Shown one piece after another: positions 27,633-37,490 of a stretch of DNA of 64,000 nucleotides. Source of the stretch: Isoptericola chiayiensis (lineage in GTDB: Bacteria; Actinomycetota; Actinomycetes; Actinomycetales; Cellulomonadaceae); contig NZ_JABEZT010000007.1 of assembly GCF_013149805.1 (NCBI RefSeq), positions 62,001 to 126,000 of the forward strand, in the 5' to 3' direction. Under the pieces are notes generated by a model. The model saw nothing but the letters and a program-made list of their open reading frames with translations, ran no database searches and was not told where the DNA came from. A program made the translations under genes and the position numbers. Positions within the stretch are counted from its first letter, which is position 1. Each line of letters begins with the position of its first letter.

Positions 27633-28610
27633 ATGACGACGACGTCCTCGGGACAGCCACGCCGCCGGAGCACGGTACGGCCGGGAGACCGCCGCGACCT
27701 GGAACGGGCGACCGTCCCCGTCCCGACACGGTTCAGCGAACGACGACGGGCCGCGATCCGGCGGCGCACCCGCGACGGCGTGCTGGAACGGGTCCGCAAA
27801 GGGGTGTACCTGCCACCGGCGCGGGGGGACGGCGTCGCCGTGCGGCGGCGTGCCGACCTGCTGCGACAGATTCGCGCCGTCGACGTCCGCCTCGACCTGG
27901 AGCACTGGTTCTCGCACACGAGCGCTGCGGTGCTGCACGGCTGCTGGACCTGGCGGCTGTCCGACGTCGTCCACCTGACCCAGCTCCGGCCTCCGAACCT
28001 GGAGCAGTCACGGGACCGGACGCTGCGGCGTCACTGGACCGATCTACCGGTGCGCGACCGCACCGAGGTGTCCGGGGTGCCGGCGACGACGCTGGAACGC
28101 ACCGTCGTCGACTGCGCACGGATCCTGCGACCGGCCCGGGGCCTGGTCGTCGCCGACTCGGCGATCCGCGGCGGCGCCGACCCCACGGTGATCGGCATGA
28201 TCCTCGAGGAGTGCGGGCGCCGGCGTGGCGTCGTGCAGGCTCGGGAGGTGCTCGAGCTGGCGGACCCGCGGTCGGAGTCACCGGGAGAGACGGTCCTGCG
28301 GTGGATCGCCCACGACGAGGGCCTGCCGACGCCGGTGCCCGGGTTCGACGTCGAGACCGACCGCGGCAGGTTCTGGCTCGACCTCGCGTGGCCGGAGTGG
28401 AAGGTCGCCGTCGAGTTCGACGGCGCCGTGAAGTACTCGGGCGGCGCCTACGGGGACCCGTCGGCACGGATCGTCGCGGAGAAGGCTCGCCAGGACGCCC
28501 TGGAGGAGGCCGGGTGGATCGTCATCCGCGTCGTCTGGCAGGACCTCGGCGACCCCGCGGGCACCGCCGAGCGGATCCGACGGGCACTGTGGAGCCGCGC
28601 TCGCCGGTGA
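27633..28610 (+). CDS. DUF559/Vsr-like nuclease-domain protein with AbiEi-like N-terminus
   Basis: A 325-residue protein. Residues about 35-62 (RAAIRRRTRDGVLERVRKGVYLPP) resemble the winged-helix start of AbiEi-type antitoxin proteins. Residues about 215-310 form a DUF559 domain of the PD-(D/E)XK/Vsr superfamily, with candidate catalytic Glu219 (SPGET), Asp250 (FWLDLAW), Glu261 and Asp263 (VAVEFDG) and the closing strand GWIVIRVVWQDL. No toxin, methylase or other defence gene is adjacent. It is very Arg-rich (over 45 Arg). It lies exactly between two identical 75-nt palindromes, which suggests that protein and repeats belong together. ATG 27633 is the first start after them. Activity unproven. 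Confidence 0.8.
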   Translation: MTTTSSGQPRRRSTVRPGDRRDLERATVPVPTRFSERRRAAIRRRTRDGVLERVRKGVYLPPARGDGVAVRRRADLLRQIRAVDVRLDLEHWFSHTSAAVLHGCWTWRLSDVVHLTQLRPPNLEQSRDRTLRRHWTDLPVRDRTEVSGVPATTLERTVVDCARILRPARGLVVADSAIRGGADPTVIGMILEECGRRRGVVQAREVLELADPRSESPGETVLRWIAHDEGLPTPVPGFDVETDRGRFWLDLAWPEWKVAVEFDGAVKYSGGAYGDPSARIVAEKARQDALEEAGWIVIRVVWQDLGDPAGTAERIRRALWSRARR

Positions 28611-28638
28611 CTCGGCGACGCCCCCCCACCGCCGTCCC

Positions 28639-28713
28639 CGCCGAGATCGACGTACCCGTATCGAGATCGACTCACGGTACGTCGATCTCGATACGGGTAC
28701 GTCGATCTCGGCG
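28639..28713. repeat. 75-nt palindromic element, copy 2 (downstream of nuclease gene)
   Basis: Identical to the element at 27494-27568; here the stem extends to 35 bp (28637-28715). It lies between the convergent ends of the DUF559 gene (28610) and the SURF1 gene (28721), where it could end transcription from both sides. The start-to-start distance between copies is 1145 bp. Confidence 0.9.
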
Positions 28714-28720
28714 GGAGGGG

Positions 28721-29665
28721 TCAGGGGGCGGGCAGCCCGGCGATGCCGGTGCCGATCGGGTCGTCGTCGCGAGCGCCGTCGTCGCCATCGCCGTCATCGC
28801 CGCCCCGCCGGCGCCGGTCGCGCCGCGACTCCCGCCGCCCGCCGGCCATCTCGTCGCGCACCAGCCGCACCCACAGGGCGACGGCGAACAGCCCGAACAC
28901 CCACCACTGCAGCGCGTAGAAGAAGTTCTGCAGGTCGACGTCGTCGCCGCCCTCCAGCTCCGGGCGCGGCAGCAGGGCCGGGCCGCCGTCCGACGCCGGA
29001 GCCTGCGCCGGGTCCGACGACGTCAGCACCGCGTAACCGGTGTAGATGGGCCCGTCCCAGGTGTTGGCGAGCGCCGACGAGGCGATGTCGCGTGTCAGGG
29101 GCGGGCCTCCGGGATTCTCCGGCAGCCCGCCGGCACGCGCCGTCGACTCCGAGGCCTGCAGCCAGCCGGTCACCCCGACCTCCCCGCCGGGGACCTCGAG
29201 GGCCTCGGCGCCCGGCGTCGGCGACTCCACCCAGCCGCGCACCACGGGCAGCACGGGGGCGCCGGACAGGTCGGCCCACGACGCCCCGCCGGTGCCGTCG
29301 TCGGACACCCGCAGCGGCGTGAGCACCAGGTAGCCCTCGACGCCGTCGAGCGCACGGCCGGCGACGAGCAGCTGCCCGTCGGGCTCGTAGACCCCGGTCA
29401 CCGCGACCTCGCGTCCCACGAGCTCGCCGGGGAACGCCGACTGCGGGGCCAGCAGGTCGCCCAGGTCGGAGGCACCGGCGGCCGCGGCCTCGGCGGCCTC
29501 CTGCTCGGCGGCGAGGTTCGCCCGCTCGTAGGCCCGGTCGATCTGCCAGACACCGAGACGCCCGCACGCGAGAGCGGCGAGCAGCAGCAGCGCCAGGATC
29601 ATCAGCATCCGCGGCTGGCGGGCGACCGCCCAGAACGAGCGTCGGGCGGGTGGGGCGTCGGGCAC
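28721..29665 (-). CDS. SURF1 family cytochrome oxidase assembly protein
   Basis: A 314-residue protein with the SURF1 layout: N-terminal membrane helix (about 20-40), an extracytoplasmic domain (about 45-240) and a C-terminal helix with the conserved NFFYALQWWVFGLFAVALWVRLVRDE, then a basic tail and an Asp/Gly-rich end. SURF1 proteins help insert heme a into cytochrome c oxidase; no oxidase gene lies in the window. Divergent from xfp; its 3' end almost touches the second palindrome. Confidence 0.9.
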   Translation of the reverse strand: MPDAPPARRSFWAVARQPRMLMILALLLLAALACGRLGVWQIDRAYERANLAAEQEAAEAAAAGASDLGDLLAPQSAFPGELVGREVAVTGVYEPDGQLLVAGRALDGVEGYLVLTPLRVSDDGTGGASWADLSGAPVLPVVRGWVESPTPGAEALEVPGGEVGVTGWLQASESTARAGGLPENPGGPPLTRDIASSALANTWDGPIYTGYAVLTSSDPAQAPASDGGPALLPRPELEGGDDVDLQNFFYALQWWVFGLFAVALWVRLVRDEMAGGRRESRRDRRRRGGDDGDGDDGARDDDPIGTGIAGLPAP

Positions 29666-29788
29666 GGCACCACGGTAGCCGTGCCCACCTCACGCTCAGG
29701 AATCCGGTGACGGACCTCACGGCACGCGCAGGATCCGCACCGGATCGCGAGGGACGACCCACCGCCCGACCTGCACTCCGTCGCCGTC

Positions 29789-29814
29789 TGCGGTGGAATG
29801 AAGGCGCACCACCG
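29789..29814. promoter_or_regulatory. Dyad shared with the pta promoter region, upstream of xfp
   Basis: TGCGGTGGAATG (29789-29800) followed by CCACCG (29809-29814) makes the dyad CGGTGG-N12-CCACCG. The same 12-mer and the same arms (N11) occur before pta at 32448-32472. TGGAAT inside it could serve as a -10 about 50 bases before the xfp ATG, so the site could be an operator over a core promoter. Confidence 0.45.
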
Positions 29815-29849
29815 ATCGAACCGATCCCCACCCTGTGCAGGAGCGTGCG

Positions 29850-32333
29850 ATGACCCAGACCGCTTCCACCGACCCGACGCCCCGGACCTGGCCCGCCACG
29901 GGTGTGGCCGAGCTGTCGGACACCGACGTCGAGCGCCTCGACCAGTGGTGGCGTGCCGCCAACTACCTGTCGATCGGCCAGATCTACCTGCTCGACAACC
30001 CGATGCTGCGCCGGACGCTCGAGCGCGACGACGTCAAGCCGCGCCTGCTCGGTCACTGGGGCACGACGCCGGGCCTGAACTTCCTGTACGCGCACCTGAA
30101 CCGCGTCATCCGCGAGCGCGAGCAGTCCACGATCTACGTCGCCGGTCCCGGCCACGGCGGCCCCGGGCTCGTGGCGAACACCTACCTCGAGGGCACCTAC
30201 TCGGAGATCTACACCGACGTCACCCAGGACGACGAGGGGCTGCGCCGCCTGTTCCGGCAGTTCTCGTTCCCGGGCGGCATCCCGAGCCACGTGGCACCCG
30301 AGACGCCGGGTTCGATCCACGAGGGCGGCGAGCTCGGCTACGCCCTGTCCCACGCCTACGGCGCGGCGTTCGACAACCCCGACCTGCTCGTCGCGGCGGT
30401 CGTCGGCGACGGCGAGGCGGAGACGGGTCCGCTGGCGACGAGCTGGCACTCGAACAAGTTCGTCAACGCCCGTACCGACGGCGTGGTGCTGCCGATCCTG
30501 CACCTGAACGGCTACAAGATCGCCAACCCGACCGTGCTGAGCCGCATCAGCGACGACGAGCTGCGCGACCTGATGATCGGCTACGGGCACACCCCGTACT
30601 TCTTCGTCGGCGGGTTCGACGGCGAGGACCACGCCGCGGTGCACCGCCGCTTCGCGAAGCTGCTCGACGAGGTGATGGAGCACATCGCCCGCATCAAGGC
30701 CGACGCGGCGGCCGGGAACGACGAACGGCCCGCCTGGCCGATGATTGTGTTCCGCACCCCGAAGGGCTGGACGTGCCCGCCCGAGATCGACGGGCACAAG
30801 ACGGAGGACTCCTGGCGCGCCCACCAGGTGCCGCTCGCGAGCGCGCGCGACACCCCCGAGCACCTGCAGGTGCTGCGCGACTGGATGGAGTCATACCGCG
30901 CCCACGAGCTGTTCGACGACGGCGGACGCCTGCTGCCCGAGATCGCGGCGCAGGCGCCGGCCGGCGAGCTGCGCATGAGCGCCAACCCGCACGCCAACGG
31001 CGGGCTGCTGCTCAAAGACCTGCGGATGCCCGACTTCCGCGAGTTCGCCGTCGACGTGCCCGAGCACGGCGGCGCGGTGGCCGAGGCGACGCGCGTGCTG
31101 GGGACGTGGCTCAACGAGGTCGTGCGCCGCAACCCGGACAACTTCCGGATCTTCGGGCCGGACGAGACGGCGTCGAACCGGCTGCAGGCCGTGTACGAGA
31201 CCACGGACAAGCAGTGGAACGCGGACTTCTACGGCCCGGACGTCGACGAGCACATGGCGCGGGCCGGCCGCGTCATGGAGATGCTGTCCGAGCACCAGTG
31301 CCAGGGCTGGCTCGAGGGATACCTGCTCACGGGGCGCCACGGCCTGTTCACCAGCTACGAGGCGTTCATCCACATCGTCGACTCGATGTTCAACCAGCAC
31401 GCCAAGTGGCTCAAGGTCACCAACCACATCCCGTGGCGGCGTCCCCTCGCGAGCCTCAACTACCTGCTCTCGAGCCACGTGTGGCGCCAGGACCACAACG
31501 GGTTCAGCCACCAGGACCCGGGGTTCATCGACCACGTGGTCAACAAGAAGGCCGAGATCGTGCGGGTGTACCTGCCGCCGGACGCCAACACGCTGCTGAG
31601 CACGTACGACCACTGCCTGCGCAGCCGCCAGTACGTCAACGTCGTGGTGTCCGGCAAGCAGCCCGCACCGCAGTTCCTGTCGATGTCGGAGGCGATCGCC
31701 CACTGCACCCGCGGTCTGGGCATCTGGGAGTGGGCCGGGACGGAGACGCCGGGCGAGGACCCGGACGTCGTGCTCGCGAGCGCCGGCGACGTGCCGACCC
31801 TGGAGGTGCTGGCCGCGGTCGACATCCTGCGCAGCGAGCTGCCCGACCTGAAGGTGCGCGTGGTCAACGTCGTGGACCTCATGCGGCTGCAGGACGAGCA
31901 CGAGCACCCGCACGGCATGTCCGACAAGGACTTCGACGGCCTGTTCACGCCGGACAAGCCGGTGATCTTCAACTACCACGGCTACCCGTGGCTGATCCAC
32001 CGGCTCACCTACCGCCGCAGCAACCACGCCAACATCCACGTGCGGGGGTACAAGGAGGAGGGCACCACGACCACGCCCTTCGACATGGCGATGCTCAACG
32101 ACATCGACCGCTACCACCTGGTGCTCGACGTCATCGACCGCGTGCCGGGTCTCGGCTCGAAGGTCGCGGGCTTCCGCCAGCGGATGGTCGACGCCCGCCT
32201 CGCGGCACGGCAGTACACGCGCGAGCACGGCGAGGACATCCCCGAGGTGCGCGACTGGGTGTGGCCGGGCGCCCGCGACGTCGTCGGCTCCGAGGCCTCC
32301 GGCATGGGCGACACGGGCGGCGACAACGACTGA
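29850..32333 (+). CDS. xfp: Xylulose-5-phosphate/fructose-6-phosphate phosphoketolase
   Basis: Thiamine-diphosphate enzyme splitting xylulose 5-phosphate or fructose 6-phosphate with phosphate to acetyl phosphate plus an aldose phosphate. The 827-residue protein shows the family's hallmark segments: [66 protein letters not shown] (TPP-binding) and [22 protein letters not shown] 29850 follows CAGGAG by six bases. A hairpin separates it from pta and ackA, which turn acetyl phosphate into acetyl-CoA or acetate and ATP, so the three form one pathway. Confidence 0.95.
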   Translation: MTQTASTDPTPRTWPATGVAELSDTDVERLDQWWRAANYLSIGQIYLLDNPMLRRTLERDDVKPRLLGHWGTTPGLNFLYAHLNRVIREREQSTIYVAGPGHGGPGLVANTYLEGTYSEIYTDVTQDDEGLRRLFRQFSFPGGIPSHVAPETPGSIHEGGELGYALSHAYGAAFDNPDLLVAAVVGDGEAETGPLATSWHSNKFVNARTDGVVLPILHLNGYKIANPTVLSRISDDELRDLMIGYGHTPYFFVGGFDGEDHAAVHRRFAKLLDEVMEHIARIKADAAAGNDERPAWPMIVFRTPKGWTCPPEIDGHKTEDSWRAHQVPLASARDTPEHLQVLRDWMESYRAHELFDDGGRLLPEIAAQAPAGELRMSANPHANGGLLLKDLRMPDFREFAVDVPEHGGAVAEATRVLGTWLNEVVRRNPDNFRIFGPDETASNRLQAVYETTDKQWNADFYGPDVDEHMARAGRVMEMLSEHQCQGWLEGYLLTGRHGLFTSYEAFIHIVDSMFNQHAKWLKVTNHIPWRRPLASLNYLLSSHVWRQDHNGFSHQDPGFIDHVVNKKAEIVRVYLPPDANTLLSTYDHCLRSRQYVNVVVSGKQPAPQFLSMSEAIAHCTRGLGIWEWAGTETPGEDPDVVLASAGDVPTLEVLAAVDILRSELPDLKVRVVNVVDLMRLQDEHEHPHGMSDKDFDGLFTPDKPVIFNYHGYPWLIHRLTYRRSNHANIHVRGYKEEGTTTTPFDMAMLNDIDRYHLVLDVIDRVPGLGSKVAGFRQRMVDARLAARQYTREHGEDIPEVRDWVWPGARDVVGSEASGMGDTGGDND

Positions 32334-32351
32334 CCGCCGCCGGACGGGTGC

Positions 32352-32386
32352 CGGGCCGCCGTCGTCCCCGGGACGACGGCGGCCCG
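32352..32386. terminator. Hairpin terminator after xfp
   Basis: A perfect 16-bp GC stem (32352-32367 with 32371-32386) around a 3-nt loop, 19 bases after the xfp stop, without a T-run. It separates xfp from pta-ackA, which should then have their own promoter. Confidence 0.75.
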
Positions 32387-32447
32387 CCCGTGTCAGCACG
32401 ATCGTGACGCACGCGACGCCCCGCACCCGGTGCGCCGGCGTCGTGCA

Positions 32448-32472
32448 TGCGGTGGAATGGACGTGACCACCG
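32448..32472. promoter_or_regulatory. Dyad shared with the xfp promoter region, upstream of pta
   Basis: TGCGGTGGAATG (32448-32459) followed by CCACCG (32467-32472), that is CGGTGG-N11-CCACCG, 26 bases before the pta GTG. It repeats the pattern before xfp, pointing to common control of the phosphoketolase pathway. Confidence 0.45.
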
Positions 32473-32497
32473 CCCGGCACGGACGAACAGGCAGGCA

Positions 32498-34630
32498 GTG
32501 AGCACTCGGAGCATCTACATCGCCTCCCCCGAGGGGGACACCGGCAAGTCGACGGTCGCGCTGGGGGTGCTCGACCTCCTGGCCCGTCAGGTGCCGCGGG
32601 TCGGTGTCTTCCGCGCGGTGTCCCGCGTCCCGGAGCGTCCCGCGTCCGACGGCGGCACGGCGGTGCGCGACCACGTCCTGGAGCTGATGCTCGCGCACGA
32701 CGGCGTGGACCTGTCGTACGGCGAGACCGTCGGCGTCACCTACGACGAGGTGCACGCCGACCCCGACGCGGCCCTGTCGCGCATCGTGGACCGGTACCAC
32801 CGGGTGGCCGCGCAGTGCGACGCCGTGGTGGTGCTCGGCACCGACTACACGGACGTCTCGGGGGCCACCGAGCTGGCCTTCAACGCGCGGGTGGCCGCGA
32901 ACCTCGACTCCCCCGTGCTGCTCGTGGTCTCCGGACGCGACCGCGGCATCGAGGACGTGACCACGCTGACGCGTCTCAGCCTCGCCGAGCTGCGCGCCAA
33001 CCATGCCCAGCCGGTCGGCGTGATCGTCAACCGCGCCGAGGCCGGGGTGCACGACGCCGGTGCGGCGGCCCGGGCGGAGATCTCCGGCGACGACCTGCCC
33101 ACCTGGGTGATCGCCGAGGAGCCGTTCCTCGGTGCGCCGACGGTCGCGCAGCTCGCCGACGTCGTCGACGGGACCCTCCTGCTCGGCGACCGCGACCTGA
33201 TGTCGCGCGAGGCGCTCGACGTCATCGTCGGGGCCATGACGTTCGAGCACATGCTCGGCCGCCTCGCCGACGGCACCGTGGTCATCACCCCGGGCGACCG
33301 CACCGACGTCGTGCTGGGGCTGCTCGCCGTGCAGGCCGCCACCCGGTTCCCGTCGCTGGCGGGGATCATCCTGACCGGCGGGCACCGGCCTGCGGGCCGG
33401 TCCGGGCAGCTCGCCGCCGCGCTGCAGCCGCACGTGCCGATCATCGCCACGGCCATGGACACCTACGAGGTGGCCCGCGCGGCCTCGCGCACCCGCGGCA
33501 TCATGTCCACCGACGCCCAGCGCAAGCACGACGTCGCGCGGGCCATGTTCGAGCAGAGCGTCGACGCCGACGAGCTGCTCGCCCGCCTCGACGTCGAACG
33601 CACCCCCGTGGTGACGCCGCTGATGTTCGAGCACGAGCTCGTCGAGCGGGCCCGCGGCGACCGGCGCCGTGTCGTGCTGCCCGAGGGGGACGACGACCGT
33701 ATCCTGCGCGCCGCCTCCACGGTGCTGGCCCGCGGCATCGCCGACCTGGTGATCCTCGGCGACGAGACGGCGATCCGCACCCGTGCCACCGAGCTGGGCC
33801 TCGACATCTCCGCAGCCCGGGTGCTGTCCCCCACCGACCCCGAGCACGTGGAGCGGTTCGCCGCCGAGTACGCGCGGCTGCGCGCGCACAAGGGCGTCAC
33901 GATCGAACGTGCGCGCGAGATCGTCACCGACGTGTCCTACTTCGGCACGATGATGGTCCACCTCGGCCTGGCCGACGGGATGGTCTCCGGCGCCGCGCAC
34001 ACCACGGCGCACACCATCCGCCCGTCGTTCGAGATCATCAAGACCCAGCCGGGCGTGTCCGTGGTGTCCTCGGTGTTCCTCATGTGCCTGCCCGACCGGG
34101 TCCTCGCGTACGGCGACTGCGCCGTCAACCCGGACCCGACGGCGGAGCAGCTCGCCGACATCGCGGCGTCGTCGGCCGCCACGGCGGCCCAGTTCGGCGT
34201 GGAGCCGCGCGTGGCGATGCTGTCCTACTCGACCGGCAGCTCCGGCTCGGGCGCCGACGTCGACAAGGTGCGGGCCGCGACCGAGCTCGTCCGGGACCGC
34301 GACCCGGCGCTGAGCGTCGAGGGACCGATCCAGTACGACGCCGCCGTCGACGCCTCGGTGGCGGCCTCCAAGCTGCCCGACTCGTCGGTGGCCGGCAAGG
34401 CGACGGTGTTCATCTTCCCGGACCTCAACACCGGCAACAACACCTACAAGGCCGTGCAGCGCTCGGCCGGGGCGGTGGCGATCGGCCCGGTGCTGCAGGG
34501 GCTGAACAAGCCCGTCAACGACCTCTCGCGCGGGGCGCTCGTGGCCGACATCGTCAACACCGTCGCCATCACCGCGATCCAGGCGCAGGGCGTCGCCACC
34601 CCCAGCACGTCGAACGGAGAGTCCGCATGA
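32498..34630 (+). CDS. pta: Phosphate acetyltransferase (long form)
   Basis: Interconverts acetyl-CoA and acetyl phosphate. A 710-residue protein with an N-terminal BioD-like P-loop domain ([17 protein letters not shown], about 6-25), a central DRTGG domain (about 215-330) and the catalytic C-terminal PTA/PTB domain (about 375-700: [50 protein letters not shown]). The long form is typical of allosterically controlled enzymes. GTG 32498 is preceded only by a weak AGGCAG site. It overlaps ackA by 4 nt. Confidence 0.95.
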   Translation: MSTRSIYIASPEGDTGKSTVALGVLDLLARQVPRVGVFRAVSRVPERPASDGGTAVRDHVLELMLAHDGVDLSYGETVGVTYDEVHADPDAALSRIVDRYHRVAAQCDAVVVLGTDYTDVSGATELAFNARVAANLDSPVLLVVSGRDRGIEDVTTLTRLSLAELRANHAQPVGVIVNRAEAGVHDAGAAARAEISGDDLPTWVIAEEPFLGAPTVAQLADVVDGTLLLGDRDLMSREALDVIVGAMTFEHMLGRLADGTVVITPGDRTDVVLGLLAVQAATRFPSLAGIILTGGHRPAGRSGQLAAALQPHVPIIATAMDTYEVARAASRTRGIMSTDAQRKHDVARAMFEQSVDADELLARLDVERTPVVTPLMFEHELVERARGDRRRVVLPEGDDDRILRAASTVLARGIADLVILGDETAIRTRATELGLDISAARVLSPTDPEHVERFAAEYARLRAHKGVTIERAREIVTDVSYFGTMMVHLGLADGMVSGAAHTTAHTIRPSFEIIKTQPGVSVVSSVFLMCLPDRVLAYGDCAVNPDPTAEQLADIAASSAATAAQFGVEPRVAMLSYSTGSSGSGADVDKVRAATELVRDRDPALSVEGPIQYDAAVDASVAASKLPDSSVAGKATVFIFPDLNTGNNTYKAVQRSAGAVAIGPVLQGLNKPVNDLSRGALVADIVNTVAITAIQAQGVATPSTSNGESA

Positions 34631-35904
34631 GCATCCTGCCCGCCGCCGAGCGTCCCAACCCGTACAGCGCCTACGGGGCGCACGGGTCCGTGCTGGTGCT
34701 GAACTCCGGGTCGTCCTCGTTGAAGTACCAGCTCGTCAACCCCGTCGGCGGCGAGGCGATCGCGGCCGGCACGGTCGAGCGGATCGGCGAGACGGGCGCG
34801 ACCGGCATCGTCACGCACACGTACGCGGGCAACAAGACCCACCGCGAGCTCGAGGTCGCCGACCACGGAGCGGCGCTCAAGATCGCCCTCGGCATGTTCG
34901 ACGAGGTCGGTCCGACGCTGGCCGACGCCGGGATCTACGCCGTCGGTCACCGGGTGGTGCACGGCGGGGCGGAGTTCTCCGGGCCGGTCGTCGTCGACGA
35001 CGACATCGTCGACCGGATCGAGGCCCTGGTGCCGCTCGCCCCGCTGCACAACCCCGCGAACGTGCAGGGCATCCGGGTGGCGCGGGACCTGCTCGGCGAC
35101 GTGCCCCACGTCGCGGTGTTCGACACGGCGTTCTTCCAGGCGCTGCCCGCCGAGGCGTACACCTACGCCATCGACCGCGACGTCGCGCGCGAGCACGACG
35201 TGCGCCGCTACGGGTTCCACGGCACCAGCCACCAGTACGTGACCGGCAAGGTGGCCCGCGTGCTGGGCCGCCGCGTCGAGGACCTCAACACGATCGTGCT
35301 GCACCTGGGCAACGGCGCGTCGGCGTCGGCGGTGCGCGGCGGCGTGCCGATCGACACCTCGATGGGCCTGACGCCGCTCGAGGGGCTCGTGATGGGCACC
35401 CGGTCCGGCGACGTCGACCCCGCGGTGGTGTTCCACCTCGCGCGCAACGCCGGCATGGACATCGACGAGCTCGACACGCTGCTGAACAAGCGCTCCGGCG
35501 TGCTCGGCCTGTCCGGGGTCAACGACTTCCGCGAGCTGCACCGGCTGGTCGAGGACGGCGACGAGGACGCCGCCCTGGCGTTCGACGTCTACATCCATCG
35601 GCTGCGCAAGTACGTCGGCGCGTACACGGCGCTGCTCGGCCGGGTGGACGTCATCGCGTTCACCGCGGGGGTCGGTGAGAACGACGCCGCCGTGCGTGCC
35701 GCCGTCTGCGCCGACCTGGAGGCCCTGGGCATCGCCGTCGACGACGAGCGCAACGCCGCCCGCGGCGCCGAGCGCATCATCTCCCCCGACTGGACCAAGA
35801 CGCTCGTCATGGTGATCCCCACGATGGAGGAGCTCGCCATCGCCCGGCAGAGCGTCGAGGCGGTGGACGGGTTGCACCCGACCTCAGCGGTCACCTCCGG
35901 CTGA
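34627..35904 (+). CDS. ackA: Acetate kinase
   Basis: Transfers phosphate from acetyl phosphate to ADP, giving acetate and ATP. The 425-residue ASKHA-fold protein has [16 protein letters not shown] near the N-terminus, [25 protein letters not shown] and ITFT-like [14 protein letters not shown]. The N-terminus is about 20 residues longer than usual. Coupled to pta by an ATGA overlap; together with xfp this completes a phosphoketolase route to ATP. Confidence 0.96.
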   Translation: MSILPAAERPNPYSAYGAHGSVLVLNSGSSSLKYQLVNPVGGEAIAAGTVERIGETGATGIVTHTYAGNKTHRELEVADHGAALKIALGMFDEVGPTLADAGIYAVGHRVVHGGAEFSGPVVVDDDIVDRIEALVPLAPLHNPANVQGIRVARDLLGDVPHVAVFDTAFFQALPAEAYTYAIDRDVAREHDVRRYGFHGTSHQYVTGKVARVLGRRVEDLNTIVLHLGNGASASAVRGGVPIDTSMGLTPLEGLVMGTRSGDVDPAVVFHLARNAGMDIDELDTLLNKRSGVLGLSGVNDFRELHRLVEDGDEDAALAFDVYIHRLRKYVGAYTALLGRVDVIAFTAGVGENDAAVRAAVCADLEALGIAVDDERNAARGAERIISPDWTKTLVMVIPTMEELAIARQSVEAVDGLHPTSAVTSG

Positions 35905-35913
35905 GCCGCAGCA

Positions 35914-36076
35914 GCGCAGGCTCAGGCGACTCCTTCGGTCGCCCGAGCCTGCGCCTCCGCTCCGCTGCAGCTCCGGCTCAGGCGAACCCTTCGGTCGCCC
36001 GAGCCTGCGCTTCCGCTCCACGCGCGCGCCTCGTTCCTCGGCCCCCACGCTCCGCTGCAGCTCCGGCTCAGGCGAC
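35914..36076. repeat. Intergenic hairpin repeat array between ackA and gntP
   Basis: Two hairpin units with a 56-bp period: unit A stem 35914-35930 with 35938-35954 (16 of 17 pairs, loop TCCTTCG); unit B stem 35975-35985 with 35995-36005. A 27-nt segment at 35959-35985 recurs exactly at 36049-36075 and runs through the gntP stop codon, so the last repeat overlaps the coding end. The array probably serves as a bidirectional terminator grown by duplication. Confidence 0.75.
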
Positions 36077-37450
36077 GGCGAACACGAGGCAGGCGATCCC
36101 GAAGCCCATCACGCCGATCCCCGTCTCCATGACGGTCCAGGTGCGCAGCGTGGTGCGCACGTCCATGTCGAAGAACCGGCCGACCAGCCAGAAGCCGGAG
36201 TCGTTGACGTGGCTGAGCACCACGGACCCGGCGGCCACGGCGACGACGACGGCGGCGAGCTCCACGGCGCCGTAGCCACCGGCCGCGACGGCGGGCGCGA
36301 TCAGCCCGGCGGCGGTGGTCAGGGCGACGGTGGCCGAGCCCTGGGCCACGCGCAGCACGGCGGCGATGAGGAACCCGGCCACGATGACCGGCAGCCCGAG
36401 GTCGCCGAGCACGTCGGCCAGGGCGTCGCCGATGCCGGTCGCGCGCAGCACGCCGCCGAACATGCCGCCCGCCCCGGTGATGAGGATGACGGAGGCCACG
36501 GGCCCGAGGGCGGAGTCGAGGGTCTTCTCCAGGGCGGTCCCCTCGATGCCGCGCCGCCGGCCCAGCACCCAGGCGGCCACCAGCACGGTGATCAGCAGGG
36601 CGACCGGCGTCGAGCCGAGCAGGCCGGCCACGGCCACGACCCCCGATTCGCCCTCGACCCAGCCGGCCGACGCCGCGGTCTCCAGGCCGGTGTTGGCGAA
36701 GATGAGCACCAGGGGCAGGAGCAGGATCCCGACGACGGCGCCGAAGCGCGGCGGGTTCGCGGTCTGGGCGTCGTCGGCGCGGCCGAGGATCTCGGGGACG
36801 GGCAGCTCGAAGCGGCGCCCGGCGAACCGGCCGAACAGGTAGGCGGTGACGTACCAGGTGGGCAGCGCGGCGACCAGCCCGACGAGCAGCACGATGCCGA
36901 CGTTGGCGCCGAGGAACTCCGAGGCGGCCACGGGTCCGGGGTGCGGGGGCACGTAGATGTGCATGACGGAGAAGGCTCCGGCCACGGGCAGCCCGTAGAG
37001 CAGCACGGAGCCGCCGAGGCGGCGTGCGACGGCGAACACGATGGGCAGCATGACGACGAGCCCGGCGTCGAAGAAGATCGGGAAGCCGAACAGCAGCGAG
37101 GCGATGCCGAGGGCGAGGGGGGCGCGCCGTTCCCCGAAGCGGGAGATCAGCGCGTCGGTCAGGACGGCGGCGCCGCCGCTGGTCTCGACGAGCCGGCCCA
37201 GCATGGCACCGAGCCCGACGAGCAGCGCGACGGCGGCGAGCGTGGAGCCGAAGCCGTCGAGCAGCACGTCGACGATCCCGCCGGCGGGCAGCCCGGCGGC
37301 GACGGCGGTGAGCAGGCTGACCAGGATGAGCGCGACGAACGCGTGCAGCCGGACCTTGATGATGAGCAGGAGCAGCAGGGCGACGGCGGCGGCGGCGATG
37401 GCGAGCAGCGGGCCGGCCGTGAGGGTCTGGGTCCAGTCCTCGGGAGTCAT
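36068..37450 (-). CDS. gntP: Gluconate:H+ symporter, GntP family
   Basis: A 460-residue permease with about 12-14 membrane helices importing gluconate for the kinase encoded just upstream. Family motifs include GIASLLFGFPIFFDAGLVVMLPI, HIYVPPHPGPVAASEFLGANVG, QGSATVALTTAAGLIAP and LSHVNDSGFWLVGRFF. It follows gntK by 40 bases in one operon under the divergent GntR-type regulator. Its stop codon lies in the repeat array. Confidence 0.94.
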   Translation of the reverse strand: MTPEDWTQTLTAGPLLAIAAAAVALLLLLIIKVRLHAFVALILVSLLTAVAAGLPAGGIVDVLLDGFGSTLAAVALLVGLGAMLGRLVETSGGAAVLTDALISRFGERRAPLALGIASLLFGFPIFFDAGLVVMLPIVFAVARRLGGSVLLYGLPVAGAFSVMHIYVPPHPGPVAASEFLGANVGIVLLVGLVAALPTWYVTAYLFGRFAGRRFELPVPEILGRADDAQTANPPRFGAVVGILLLPLVLIFANTGLETAASAGWVEGESGVVAVAGLLGSTPVALLITVLVAAWVLGRRRGIEGTALEKTLDSALGPVASVILITGAGGMFGGVLRATGIGDALADVLGDLGLPVIVAGFLIAAVLRVAQGSATVALTTAAGLIAPAVAAGGYGAVELAAVVVAVAAGSVVLSHVNDSGFWLVGRFFDMDVRTTLRTWTVMETGIGVMGFGIACLVFAVA

Positions 37451-37490
37451 GGGTGTCCTCGTCGACAGGTTCTCGGGGGTGGGGGCAGGG

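Noticed and set aside
27633-28610. AbiE-type toxin-antitoxin operon
   Set aside because: The N-terminus resembles AbiEi, but there is no nucleotidyltransferase toxin gene next to it and the C-terminus is a nuclease domain.
27494-28713. CRISPR array or insertion sequence made of the two palindromes
   Set aside because: Only two copies 1.1 kb apart with a gene between them; no spacers, cas genes, transposase motifs or target-site duplications were seen.
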